Made by a program: the position numbers and the translations under genes | Source: CAYRFE01 sp964423645 [NCBI: uncultured bacterium] | Lineage (GTDB): Bacteria > Macinerneyibacteriota > Macinerneyibacteria > Macinerneyibacteriales | Assembly: GCA_964423645.1 (NCBI GenBank) | Contig: CAYRFE010000033.1 | Span: forward strand, 12,402 to 32,622 | DNA length: 20,221 nucleotides | Direction: 5' to 3' | In this document: positions 1 to 8,297 of the stretch, piece by piece | Position numbering within the stretch: position 1 is the stretch's first letter | Layout of the letters: each line of letters starts with the position of its first letter | Notes under the pieces: generated by a model | The model's database searches: none | The model's input: only the letters and a program-made list of their open reading frames with translations | Told to the model about the DNA's origin: nothing

Positions 1-290
1 GGGGGAGTTCGTGTCATTTCAATAAGTGTGCTTTCTGTGTGTCATTATCGGGCTTTACCCGATAATCCAGAGAAATTCATATGAATTCCTGTTTTCGCGA
101 GATTCTCGGGCGACCACAAGGGATCGCCCCTACGGATACGTAAAAACTCCCCGCCTTTACAAGGAGGGGTGGCGCAACGCGACGAGGTGCTATAATTCAC
201 CGCTATCGCTATCAAACTCCCCCAACCCCCTCTTTGCGAAAGAGGGGGCAGAATGTACTCATTCGGGGGAGTTCGTGTCATTTCTACGAA
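1..290. repeat. Mosaic of non-coding palindromic repeats
   Basis: Three inverted repeats lie side by side. At 108-129, gggcga and tcgccc face each other. At about 149-169 a C-rich and a G-rich arm (cccc-g-cctt and aagg-a-gggg) flank a tac loop. At 226-248 a perfect 10-bp stem (ccccctcttt and its complement) closes on a 3-nt gcg loop. A 20-bp word starting gggggagttcg occurs at 1-20 and again, identical, at 265-284, so the block is bounded by direct copies and continues left of the window. Open frames of about 95 codons on both strands merely read through these palindromes. The style matches dispersed intergenic repeat mosaics found in many environmental bacteria. No transposase is present. 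Bases 285-332 hold nothing recognisable. Confidence 0.75.
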
Positions 291-332
291 GCCTAAATGA
301 CGGGGTCGTGTAATCCCTCGTTGCACAATCGG

Positions 333-938
333 TCATTTTTTCAATATCAACGAAAAAGCATATTCATGTTCAACTTTGTCAACGACTGTAAATCCTGCTC
401 GTAACGCACTGTCGATAATACGTTCTGCAGACATTTCTCTAAGCTTCCATTGGACTCCATAGGCAGTATGAATTTTTTTATGCGGAAGTATGGCTGTGAC
501 CGGCACCACAAATAACGAATATGTACGTGTACCGATTGACGGGATTCGTGTATCCCAAATGAACATCTGACCATTTTGACCAAGCACTCTGAATGCTTCT
601 CTAAATACCTCATCATAATCTGCAGGTTGTAAATACATCAAAAAATAAAACGCGGTCACGGCATCGAAAGTTCCGTTTTCAAACGGCAATGCACGTGCAT
701 CGGCGACCACTTTCTGCGGACCGTTCGGTGTACCATTAAGCTCTTCCTCGCGAGTATCAACCGCTACCACCTGACTGCCTCTCAGTTGGCCGATGACACC
801 CTCACCGCCACCGCCAAGATCAAGTATACGATCCGTATCACGGTAATCATCATTGATGATAATTCTTTGCTGAGGTATAACATACATTTTCCTGCCGATT
901 TTTCCGGTCAACCGCATCAATGTCCACAATATGCTCAT
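333..938 (-). CDS. Class I SAM-dependent methyltransferase (type 11-like)
   Basis: A 201-residue protein with a Rossmann-type SAM-binding core. Motif I is LDLGGGGEG at residues 39-47, the acidic end of strand 2 is Asp61 (VAVDTRE), and the ADARALPF segment (79-86) and FDAVTAFYFL (91-100) correspond to the later SAM-fold motifs of the Methyltransf_11 family. The C-terminal third is substrate-specific and gives no clear target; small-molecule, lipid or quinone-like substrates are all possible. No signal peptide or obvious membrane segment is visible, so it is probably cytosolic. The start has a good Shine-Dalgarno (aaggag, 5 nt before ATG). It lies 43 nt downstream of the YciB-Nudix gene on the same strand and is probably co-transcribed with it. 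Fold assignment is firm; function is unknown. Confidence 0.85.
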   Translation of the reverse strand: MSILWTLMRLTGKIGRKMYVIPQQRIIINDDYRDTDRILDLGGGGEGVIGQLRGSQVVAVDTREEELNGTPNGPQKVVADARALPFENGTFDAVTAFYFLMYLQPADYDEVFREAFRVLGQNGQMFIWDTRIPSIGTRTYSLFVVPVTAILPHKKIHTAYGVQWKLREMSAERIIDSALRAGFTVVDKVEHEYAFSLILKK

Positions 939-981
939 AATAACTCCTTGTTATAAAAACACAGCCCATCAACAGCACATA

Positions 982-2028
982 TTATATCATCATATTCTTG
1001 CGTAACAATTGAAACTCCAGCACGAAATTCTCCGTGGTCTCCCCTGCTTCAATGAGAGCAGTAATTTCCTTTGCAGTATAAAACCGCACTTCATCTATCT
1101 CCGACTTTTGCGCTTTGATTTTCTCACCGTCATGCACTGCAGAAAACGTAAACACCATCTCTTCTTCAATGCTGCTCTTCATACGATACTTATAGATTAG
1201 CTGTGCCTTTTTAGGCATAAACCCGATCTCTTCCTTACATTCGCGCACAAGTGCGGTATCTACCGTTTCCCCGAAGCTGATATGCCCTCCCACAGACGTA
1301 TCCCATTTCCCCGGCTGAATTTGTTTATTCATTGCGCGCTTTTGTACAAGCAGCCGTCCTTCTCCGTCAAATAAGTGCAAATGCACGACAGGATGCAGTA
1401 CAAAACTTCCACTGTGACAATGCTCACGTGTCGCTTTACCGATAATAGCACCGTTTTCGTCTAATACAGGAAAATATTCGGGGATATTTCTCGGTAAAAA
1501 TCGTTTTATAAGCATTCCTATAATAAAAACACCCATAACAATGTATAAGAGTGCTCCATTGACAAATAACCATGTCTTTTTATCACAATACAATGCAGTG
1601 TAGGCGATCGCAGCAGCATGAAGAATGAAAAACATACTCATCACGAAAAAAAGCTTTTTTACGACGGTCATTTCGGGTGAGAATTGTTTCATATACCGCG
1701 CGGTCCACTTTTGCAAGACATTCCCGGGAAGAAAGATCAGCGCGATCATATACACGGCAAAGACACCTTCAAATACTGCGGGTTTCAGCTTAAAGAGAAG
1801 CTCACTCTGTAATGCAAGTGATATGCCTCCCATAATTGACAACAACGCAGTATCAGCGATTAAAATCCCGTCCCATCGCTTTTCCTTGATATAGGTAAAA
1901 ACAAGCTCTCCCAACGCCCATACCACAGCGACAATAATACCCCACGGTTGCGGGAACACGCTGTCGGCGACCACAAACACGATGAGCGGAAGAAATGCGA
2001 AAAGAAGCGGTTTTAATAAAGCGGTCAT
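982..2028 (-). CDS. YciB-like membrane domain fused to IDI-type Nudix hydrolase
   Basis: A 348-residue two-part protein. Residues 1-180 contain about five to six hydrophobic helices; their spacing and motifs (LPLIVFVV near the start, FKLKPAVFEGVF at 79-90, KKLFFVMSMFFIL at 124-136) resemble the septation protein A/YciB family. Residues 183-348 form a Nudix domain with a complete Nudix box at 248-270 (G, five residues, E, seven residues, RE..EE.G). The lead-in (EYFPVLDENG, then VVHLHLF and LLVQKRA) is the isopentenyl-diphosphate isomerase/YfcD style. The domain would hydrolyse a diphosphate-containing substrate at the membrane; which one cannot be read from sequence. The ATG is preceded by aaagg at about 5 nt. 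It starts 140 nt after batE and could be an extension of the Bat operon. The Nudix call is firm; the YciB call rests on my visual comparison. Confidence 0.82.
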   Translation of the reverse strand: MTALLKPLLFAFLPLIVFVVADSVFPQPWGIIVAVVWALGELVFTYIKEKRWDGILIADTALLSIMGGISLALQSELLFKLKPAVFEGVFAVYMIALIFLPGNVLQKWTARYMKQFSPEMTVVKKLFFVMSMFFILHAAAIAYTALYCDKKTWLFVNGALLYIVMGVFIIGMLIKRFLPRNIPEYFPVLDENGAIIGKATREHCHSGSFVLHPVVHLHLFDGEGRLLVQKRAMNKQIQPGKWDTSVGGHISFGETVDTALVRECKEEIGFMPKKAQLIYKYRMKSSIEEEMVFTFSAVHDGEKIKAQKSEIDEVRFYTAKEITALIEAGETTENFVLEFQLLRKNMMI

Positions 2029-2168
2029 ACTTACCTTTCAAGACATACTCAACAACCATTGAAGATACACAAAACAACGTAGCCCAATCCCTGCCCCAAC
2101 GGTCCCCACACCTCTTTTTTGATAAATAAATAACGTGAAACCGTTGTACATTGTGAAGTTCTCATGAA

Positions 2169-2906
2169 TTATATTTTTTCAAAAATCGGTTCTGCATCGG
2201 TCTTTATCCATCCTCTGAATCCGTTTTTAAGCACTATAAGGTACCATGTATCAACTTTTTCACGTATAGCAAATTCTATTCCTGCGTGTATGGTGAAAAT
2301 CGTTGATGATGTTTCAAGCGGTTCGCTTGCCACTTGGACCTCAGGCACCAAAAGAATGTATGATTTTTCGCGATATTCGTTCATTCGTATCACGGTAATC
2401 AATAAAGAAATACTCGCGATGCTCACCAGAAACCACATCACCGGCTTCGAAAGTTTGTGACGCATAAAAGCCCATAAAAGCACGACACACAACCATATGC
2501 CTGCCGAAATGGTCAAAAGAGCATTGAACGATAAAAGATTCTTGAGTGTAAGCCACATCGTTATGATACGAGGTTCTTCACGAAGTTTTACCGCATCCGT
2601 AAGACGCATTTCCACTGAACGTAAATTGTGTGCGACATCTCTGTCAGAAGGACGGATTCGTTGTGCCCGCAGATAGTAGAGTTTTGCTTTTGCATATTGA
2701 GCGGTTTTAAAATAGGTATTCCCGAGATTATAATACAATCCGAATGATTGGCGATCCTGTTCAATATCATGATAGAGAATCAATGCATTCTCAAAATCAC
2801 CTTGCCGATAATAATCTTCCGCTCGAATGGCTTTTTCTTCATTCGTCTCCGACCACACGAACGAAATACTCATACACATGATGATAAAAATAACTGTTTT
2901 CTTCAT
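2169..2906 (-). CDS. batE: BatE: TPR and SH3-like membrane protein
   Basis: A 245-residue protein, the last gene of the Bat cluster. It has a signal peptide (1-19, ending SFVWS), TPR-like helices at 24-90 (typical residues in YYNLGNTYFKTAQYAKA), two membrane helices at about 128-147 and 154-173, and a C-terminal SH3b-like segment (183-240) with the usual GWIKTD ending. That order is the classic BatE layout. TPR and SH3 parts are probably periplasmic protein-binding surfaces. I chose the ATG at 2906 rather than the upstream TTG at 2909: the stop of batD and this ATG share a base (TGATG), and a ggtgag Shine-Dalgarno lies inside the end of batD, which implies translational coupling. No terminator hairpin is evident after the stop. 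Confidence 0.85.
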   Translation of the reverse strand: MKKTVIFIIMCMSISFVWSETNEEKAIRAEDYYRQGDFENALILYHDIEQDRQSFGLYYNLGNTYFKTAQYAKAKLYYLRAQRIRPSDRDVAHNLRSVEMRLTDAVKLREEPRIITMWLTLKNLLSFNALLTISAGIWLCVVLLWAFMRHKLSKPVMWFLVSIASISLLITVIRMNEYREKSYILLVPEVQVASEPLETSSTIFTIHAGIEFAIREKVDTWYLIVLKNGFRGWIKTDAEPIFEKI

Positions 2907-4708
2907 CAACGCTCACCCCGTTCCAACCTGTCAATAACGACACTCATTCGTTTTATGAACGCTGTGGTATCGTGTTCGCCTTTTTGCATAAAACGCCCCA
3001 TTTCGATCATGGTGAACAACGAACGAATTTCATGGGTCATACTGTCAGACACACCGTTGTTTTTTAACCATTCCAGTATTTCAGTGACCGTCACGTATGT
3101 TTCCGGGATCATGAATTTCGCACTGAGATAACTGAAAAACACGTTATACGCCAGCGAATACACCTCTTTGCCTCGCATCTTAGCAGCTTGTTTTTCCCAC
3201 TTTTTTGCGGTCGCTGATGCGTGAACTGTTTTGCGAAAACGCTCATTACCTGACAATTTATTATAATACAGTATCATACGAATGCGGTATGCACTTATCC
3301 CGATTGTCAACACAAGAAGAAGCATATACCACCATTTGGTATAAACGGGTTTAAAGGATTTGACGACCTCATGTACCGGTTGAATAAATGACACATCACC
3401 GATCGCGACGGAGATAGTTCTGCTGTCACCTCTTGATGACACATAATGTTCGGTCTCACCGGCTTTTACCGTTATTTTCAACGGATTGGAAGATGCGGTC
3501 TCATACGCACCGGAACGTGTATTAAAATACGGTTTATCAACACTTGGAAGCGGTGTTTCGCCTGCGACCTTCGGTATCATCAAATATTTGAAAATCAAAT
3601 TGCCGCTTTTTTGTTCAACTTCCGGTTTGTATATTTCAAACAGATCAACGTCTTCAAGTTCGGGCGGTTGTACCATCGGGGAAAATATATCACCGGAATA
3701 CACAACGGTATAGGTCAAGGCATCTCCCGTTTTCAACTCATCGGCCGATAACGAAGCCGTGATAGTGAAATCTGACGCGACGATATTGTCAAATCCGCGC
3801 GGCGCAGGTTGCGGCAACGATTGCACCGATAACGATGCATAGCGACTGACAATCGTGACCGTACGTCCTTTTGACGACGATAAACCGAAAAAATCATCGT
3901 CATACCCCATATCATTATTTCGCATGATACCCTCAAGATGTAATTGGGGTAACACAACCGTGCCGGTTTTCTTACAAATCGCATCAATGGCATACAACTT
4001 ATATACTCGATATCGCACACCGTTTATGGTTTTGACCGCTGGTGTCATTTCGGCGTTTTTTTGACTGAACAGATCAAATTTTGTGTCGGTGACAAATGCA
4101 TCAAACCCATTTTTGGATCGCAACTGAATATTGCCGAATCCTGCATTTGCACGAATATACAGAAAATATTCTATCGTGAATTTCTCATATAAGTAGACAT
4201 TTCGTTTACTCACGGACAGGTCGATGAACACCGTATCGGAATCTCCCGTTTCTCGTTGTGAAGATATCTGTTGCCCGATTTCAATCGTGATCGGATCGGT
4301 CGTATAGGTATTCCCCCGCACCGTCACCGGTATCGCCGGAATGGTAATGGTTTTTTTACCGGGATCATTGATGACAAGTTGGTAGCGTACTGCAACAGTC
4401 CGCTTGCTCGTTGTCTTTCCGTTCACCATACTGAATGAATTACCCGTTGACGAATATGACTGGAGGACCTCAAGCCCTTCAATTTTCGGAAAAGCAATAT
4501 CACCGCTCCGAATACTGAACGCTTCATTTTCTCCTTCAATTTGCAGTACAAACACAAAAGGTTCATTTGTCTGGACTGATGCCGACTCCAATGAACCGGT
4601 GACGGTAATCTTCGCATAGACTGTGGCAGTGATCATACCGATTACGACGAGCATGGCACACAGTGTACGAAACATATTACCAATCTTTCGCCGGATTGGT
4701 TCTGTCAT
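2906..4708 (-). CDS. batD: BatD-family membrane protein
   Basis: A 600-residue protein of the BatD family, probably a membrane-anchored scaffold of the Bat complex. A signal peptide ends near residue 32 (ATVYA). A large beta-rich exported region follows (33 to about 450), with repeated immunoglobulin-like segments such as SVQTNEPFVFVLQIEG and a second copy around LKTGDALTYTVVYSG. One membrane helix lies near 455-477 and a helical cytoplasmic tail of about 110 residues ends the protein. The tail resembles that of the gene at 7360-8292. Two starts are possible. ATG 4708 has an aggggga Shine-Dalgarno but overlaps the previous gene by 32 bases. ATG 4675 begins one base after that gene's stop with a weaker ribosome site. 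Both leave a signal peptide. Family assignment is sound. Confidence 0.85.
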   Translation of the reverse strand: MTEPIRRKIGNMFRTLCAMLVVIGMITATVYAKITVTGSLESASVQTNEPFVFVLQIEGENEAFSIRSGDIAFPKIEGLEVLQSYSSTGNSFSMVNGKTTSKRTVAVRYQLVINDPGKKTITIPAIPVTVRGNTYTTDPITIEIGQQISSQRETGDSDTVFIDLSVSKRNVYLYEKFTIEYFLYIRANAGFGNIQLRSKNGFDAFVTDTKFDLFSQKNAEMTPAVKTINGVRYRVYKLYAIDAICKKTGTVVLPQLHLEGIMRNNDMGYDDDFFGLSSSKGRTVTIVSRYASLSVQSLPQPAPRGFDNIVASDFTITASLSADELKTGDALTYTVVYSGDIFSPMVQPPELEDVDLFEIYKPEVEQKSGNLIFKYLMIPKVAGETPLPSVDKPYFNTRSGAYETASSNPLKITVKAGETEHYVSSRGDSRTISVAIGDVSFIQPVHEVVKSFKPVYTKWWYMLLLVLTIGISAYRIRMILYYNKLSGNERFRKTVHASATAKKWEKQAAKMRGKEVYSLAYNVFFSYLSAKFMIPETYVTVTEILEWLKNNGVSDSMTHEIRSLFTMIEMGRFMQKGEHDTTAFIKRMSVVIDRLERGER

Positions 4709-6383
4709 AACGTTTATCCCCCTGCTTCCTCATAAGTTCTTGTTGTTTTTTGGATTCTTCATCTTTCAAATTGTTGAGCAAATTCTCATATAACGTGGAT
4801 TCAGGTTTGACCTTTTGTTTATCCCCTTGAGAATTGGCATTTTCGTCAGTTTTTTTCCCGGATGAATCTTTGCCGTCATTTTTCTTTTCCTGACTTTCAT
4901 TGGGCTGATTTTGTTCGTCCTTTTTTTGATTATCCTGATTTGAATCTTCATTTTGTTGCTGCTGTTGCTGTTCTTGCTGTTGTTTTTTTGTACGGAGGGC
5001 GATTTCAAGATTCTTTTTTGCATCAATATCATCAGGATTGCGACGAAGCACATCTTTGTAGGCAGCGATCGCGCCGTCAATATCACCGTTCTTATAACGG
5101 GCATTACCGACATTATATATCGCATCGTGCGCATCCTCTGTTGTTTCCGAACGGCTTAATCCTTCAAAATAACGGATCGCCTCATCATATTGCCCTAACT
5201 GGTACAAGGCGGTTCCGGTGTTATAATCCGCTTTCGGGTCTCGTTTTGCATACTCTTTTGCCTTAAGAAATGCATCCAGTGCACTTTGGTGATCTTGTGC
5301 ATTATATTTTTTAATACCCTTGTTATTATAAATATTCCCGTTATCAAGTATGGTAAAACCATTGAATAGACTAAATGCAACAATCATCATGACCGTTGTC
5401 TGTATCTGTTTTCTCCTGCCGGTAAGTGCGAACGCTGCGAAAAAAAGAATTATTGCAGCGCAGGCAGGGAACATATATTTTTCTTCATAGGAGACGATCG
5501 AAAATTGTGCGGACGCTTCACTCCCCGCATTACTGATATCATGAACTGCATCAATGACTGCACGTGACACATCATTTGAAAAATAAAATTGTCCTCCCGT
5601 TTCCTCTGCAATCATTCGTAACATTGTAGGATTCACTTTCGTTGTTATAAAATTGCCGTTCGTATCAGTTTTATAACCGGAAGACGCTGACAAATCCAGT
5701 GGGATACGTTCGCCTTTTTCACTGCCGACCCCAACCGTATAAATAACGATATTTGAATCACGCGCAAAACGCAATGCTTCTTCAAGTTTTCCTTCATGGT
5801 CTTCGCCGTCAGTGATGATGATCAAGAACCGTTTTCTATCCGATTTTTTAAATAATTGGGATGACAGTTCGATAATAGTATTGAAATTAGTCCCCTGCAC
5901 TTCAACTGAATCGGGTGATAACAACGATACTGCATTTTTTACCGCCGTATAATCAAGGGTCAAGGGAACGATAACGGTGCTTGAGTATGCAAACGCAGTC
6001 AAAGCGACACGATTACCCGACATGGTTTCCAGTGATTTTATCACTGCATTTTTTGCTCGCGTCAATCGGTCCGGTTTGAGATCGCGGGCATACATTGATA
6101 CCGAGACATCGACCGCGAAAATTATATCTTGCCCTTTAAGCGTGACGTTCTTTTCTTTTATTCCCCATTGCGGGCGCATCAGTGCAAGTACAAGCAATAC
6201 CATGCCGGCAATGATACACCACATTTTTATTCGCACCAACACCGGATTAATCGGTATCATGCTCTCAAATGAAGGATATTTCGTAAAAAACTTTTTCTTA
6301 AAAGCCATATTCCGTAGGGTGAAAAGCACAAATAATCCGATTACGGCAAAAAGCCATGAATACTGAACTGCTCCCCACTGCAT
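4677..6383 (-). CDS. batB: BatB-BatC fusion: VWA domain plus TPR protein
   Basis: A 568-residue fusion of what are often two genes. Membrane helices lie at about 8-25 and 53-69, followed by the LMRPQWG signature of BatA/BatB. A VWA domain spans about 86-285 with a complete metal-binding MIDAS: DVSVS at 92-96, Thr165 and Asp192 (ITDGED). Two more membrane helices (303-321 and about 328-346) lead to three TPR-like repeats (351-453), the BatC part. A low-complexity Gln- and Lys/Asp/Asn-rich linker (466 to about 530) follows, and the protein ends in KDW. The TTG at 6398 could only add five residues. ATG 6383 has aaagga 6 nt upstream and sits 11 nt after the batA stop, so I use it. Confidence 0.87.
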   Translation of the reverse strand: MQWGAVQYSWLFAVIGLFVLFTLRNMAFKKKFFTKYPSFESMIPINPVLVRIKMWCIIAGMVLLVLALMRPQWGIKEKNVTLKGQDIIFAVDVSVSMYARDLKPDRLTRAKNAVIKSLETMSGNRVALTAFAYSSTVIVPLTLDYTAVKNAVSLLSPDSVEVQGTNFNTIIELSSQLFKKSDRKRFLIIITDGEDHEGKLEEALRFARDSNIVIYTVGVGSEKGERIPLDLSASSGYKTDTNGNFITTKVNPTMLRMIAEETGGQFYFSNDVSRAVIDAVHDISNAGSEASAQFSIVSYEEKYMFPACAAIILFFAAFALTGRRKQIQTTVMMIVAFSLFNGFTILDNGNIYNNKGIKKYNAQDHQSALDAFLKAKEYAKRDPKADYNTGTALYQLGQYDEAIRYFEGLSRSETTEDAHDAIYNVGNARYKNGDIDGAIAAYKDVLRRNPDDIDAKKNLEIALRTKKQQQEQQQQQQNEDSNQDNQKKDEQNQPNESQEKKNDGKDSSGKKTDENANSQGDKQKVKPESTLYENLLNNLKDEESKKQQELMRKQGDKRYDRTNPAKDW

Positions 6384-6394
6384 AATCTGTCCTT

Positions 6395-7363
6395 TCAAAG
6401 CTTACGTGTTATCGCTTCGAGAAGAAGTCGGATCGCGACCGTTAGAAATGCGATCAATAACGGCACGTAATATATATCTCTGTAATCAACCCGATAATGG
6501 ATCGAAAATTCACTTTTTTCACGAAGATTGATATCATCATAAATTTCTTTCAACTTTTTGTTGTCCGTTGCGCGATAATATAAACCGCCGGTAACCGATG
6601 CAATATCTTTAAGTACATCCTCTTTAAACTCCATACGTATCTTACGATATACCGTTGCGCCGAATGCGGTTTTCATAGGAAACGGAACCTCATCCCGAGC
6701 TCCGACACCGATGACATACACTTTGATCCCGTATTCTTTCGCCATATCTGCCGCAGTCTCAGGCGTAACAGATCCCATATTGTTGTCACCGTCTGTTAAT
6801 AACACGATCACTTTCGTCTTCGCTTCGCTGTCTTTGAGTGATGCGACCGCTGATGCAAGTCCCATACCGATAGCAGTACCATCTTCAAGCATACCGTTTT
6901 GCGTATTATCGATCGCATCAATCACCACTTCGGTGTTCAACGTGACCGGGACAAGCGTTACCGATGTTCCTGAAAAAATTGTAAACCCGACAAGATCATT
7001 TTGACGTCCTGCTACGAACTCACGAATGACATCCTGTGCAACCGAAAAACGCGAAGGTTTGAGGTCAGCGGCCATCATACTGAGGGATGTGTCCATGACC
7101 ATCATGATGGCATAGCCGTGAACCTTTTGTTCGATCTCTTTCCTGCCGTATTGAGGACGCATGAGTGCAAGAATAAGAAAGACAAAAAATACACACTCCA
7201 ACACGGGATACACTAACCATGATTTTCCTTTTGTACTCTTAGTAATGAACGACATACCGGGGAACCGATACGCCGGTTCACGAATTTTTTGCGTAAATTT
7301 CAAATAATATACAACTATGAGCGGCAAAAAAAACAATGCATACAACAACGATGCAAATCTCAT
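6395..7363 (-). CDS. batA: BatA: VWA-domain membrane protein
   Basis: A 322-residue BatA-type protein. Two membrane helices (about 6-21 and 49-67) end in LMRPQYG, the hallmark that precedes the VWA domain. The VWA domain (about 82-285) has an intact MIDAS: DTSLS at 91-95, Thr163 in DGTAIG and Asp191 in LLTDGDNN. A last helix near 298-318 anchors the C-terminus. VWA partners of MoxR ATPases are thought to present a metal-dependent binding surface; here two membrane-bound VWA proteins, BatA and BatB/C, are adjacent. The ATG overlaps the upstream stop as ATGA, and a ggagg Shine-Dalgarno lies 7 nt before it. Confidence 0.9.
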   Translation of the reverse strand: MRFASLLYALFFLPLIVVYYLKFTQKIREPAYRFPGMSFITKSTKGKSWLVYPVLECVFFVFLILALMRPQYGRKEIEQKVHGYAIMMVMDTSLSMMAADLKPSRFSVAQDVIREFVAGRQNDLVGFTIFSGTSVTLVPVTLNTEVVIDAIDNTQNGMLEDGTAIGMGLASAVASLKDSEAKTKVIVLLTDGDNNMGSVTPETAADMAKEYGIKVYVIGVGARDEVPFPMKTAFGATVYRKIRMEFKEDVLKDIASVTGGLYYRATDNKKLKEIYDDINLREKSEFSIHYRVDYRDIYYVPLLIAFLTVAIRLLLEAITRKL

Positions 7364-8292
7364 TTTTGAACCTCCGGTATCGTTGCGGCATGACGTGCGG
7401 TAAACAAGGTTATCGTCTCTTCCATTACATGCGGAACATCGTCGATATCTGTTTGCGACGGCTCAACTTTCGCAAATTTGACCATATCGGCATATTCTAA
7501 AAAAGCACACAGCCGTTCGAAATACTGTTTGGATAAGGTCTCACGAAAATTGTATCTGAATTCCCGTGTCGTCATATCAATATAATTCTTTTTGTATTCG
7601 AGTGATAAAAACGTACGTAATATCTCGGTGACATCGTAATATAATTCCTTTTCACAATGAGCATGTATACATTTTTCTATCGATATCTTATTCCATTCCG
7701 TACGGATATACTCGAGCGGATCAATGCGCTGTTCCCATATCTCAGGAAGTTTTTGGGCGCGAGCTCTGTGTTTCCAGCGTTTCAAAAGCCAAATGATGAG
7801 TAAAACCACACCGATTATCACGAAAACCGTAATGACCAGAGGTACAAACGAATATGCCGTATCAAGTCCTTTTTTCGGTGGCCGAATAGCGACGATATCC
7901 GTATCTTCATCGGTAAGGACCGATTGCGAGACAAGGGGAAGCCCGGGAATGACCAATACAGTCGCTTTTTTATTCGGCCTTGTGCAACGAACAGTAATAT
8001 CGGGCATTGCAGTGATCGACGGGTCAAAGTATCGAAAATGGGAGGTTATTACGAACGTTGTCCCATTCTTTTCGGGAGTCATCAACTCTAACTCCAAATG
8101 TGCCGGAGGCCGTATCGGGTCAACGGTGCATTCTTCATCCGCAGCAATGGTAAGCGTCACGACATATACGATACTGTCACCGACAGTATAAGCGTCTTTC
8201 GGTGCTGAAAATTCACGAGAGCTGATCTCTGCAGAATATGCACATATAGCCATCACGGCAAGCATCACTACGATCGTTACTATTTTTTTCAT
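7360..8292 (-). CDS. BatD-like single-pass membrane protein between DUF58 and BatA genes
   Basis: A 310-residue protein that I do not recognise as a named gene. It has a signal peptide (1-20, MKKIVTIVVML start, ICAYSA end), an exported beta-rich segment of about 125 residues that begins like BatD repeats (APKDAYTVGDSIVYVV), one membrane helix near 150-171, and a basic cytoplasmic tail. The tail has a helical domain with the pattern REF...LCAFLEYADMVKFAK, seen in DUF4381- and BatD-type proteins encoded at this position in other Bat clusters. It looks like a short version of BatD. A GTG at 8301 is in frame, but ATG 8292 gives the signal peptide directly and has aggtga about 5 nt upstream. Role inferred: membrane linker of the MoxR/DUF58 and VWA components. 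Confidence 0.7.
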   Translation of the reverse strand: MKKIVTIVVMLAVMAICAYSAEISSREFSAPKDAYTVGDSIVYVVTLTIAADEECTVDPIRPPAHLELELMTPEKNGTTFVITSHFRYFDPSITAMPDITVRCTRPNKKATVLVIPGLPLVSQSVLTDEDTDIVAIRPPKKGLDTAYSFVPLVITVFVIIGVVLLIIWLLKRWKHRARAQKLPEIWEQRIDPLEYIRTEWNKISIEKCIHAHCEKELYYDVTEILRTFLSLEYKKNYIDMTTREFRYNFRETLSKQYFERLCAFLEYADMVKFAKVEPSQTDIDDVPHVMEETITLFTARHAATIPEVQK

Positions 8293-8297
8293 CACTC

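Noticed and set aside
226-248. Perfect hairpin considered as terminator for the methyltransferase gene
   Set aside because: No T-run follows on the minus strand and it sits in a block of similar palindromes, so a repeat is the better reading.
26-326. Overlapping open frames of 95 and 93 codons on the two strands
   Set aside because: Both read through the palindromic repeats; no ribosome site, no domain, and composition dictated by the repeats.
4940-4990. CAA/CAG-rich run considered as tandem repeat or CRISPR-like element
   Set aside because: It is a coding low-complexity Gln tract in frame with the BatB-BatC protein; no spacers or regular unit.
7724-8191. Plus-strand open frame of 155 codons opposite the BatD-like gene
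   Set aside because: Shadow of the minus-strand gene, which has a signal peptide, membrane helix and operon context.
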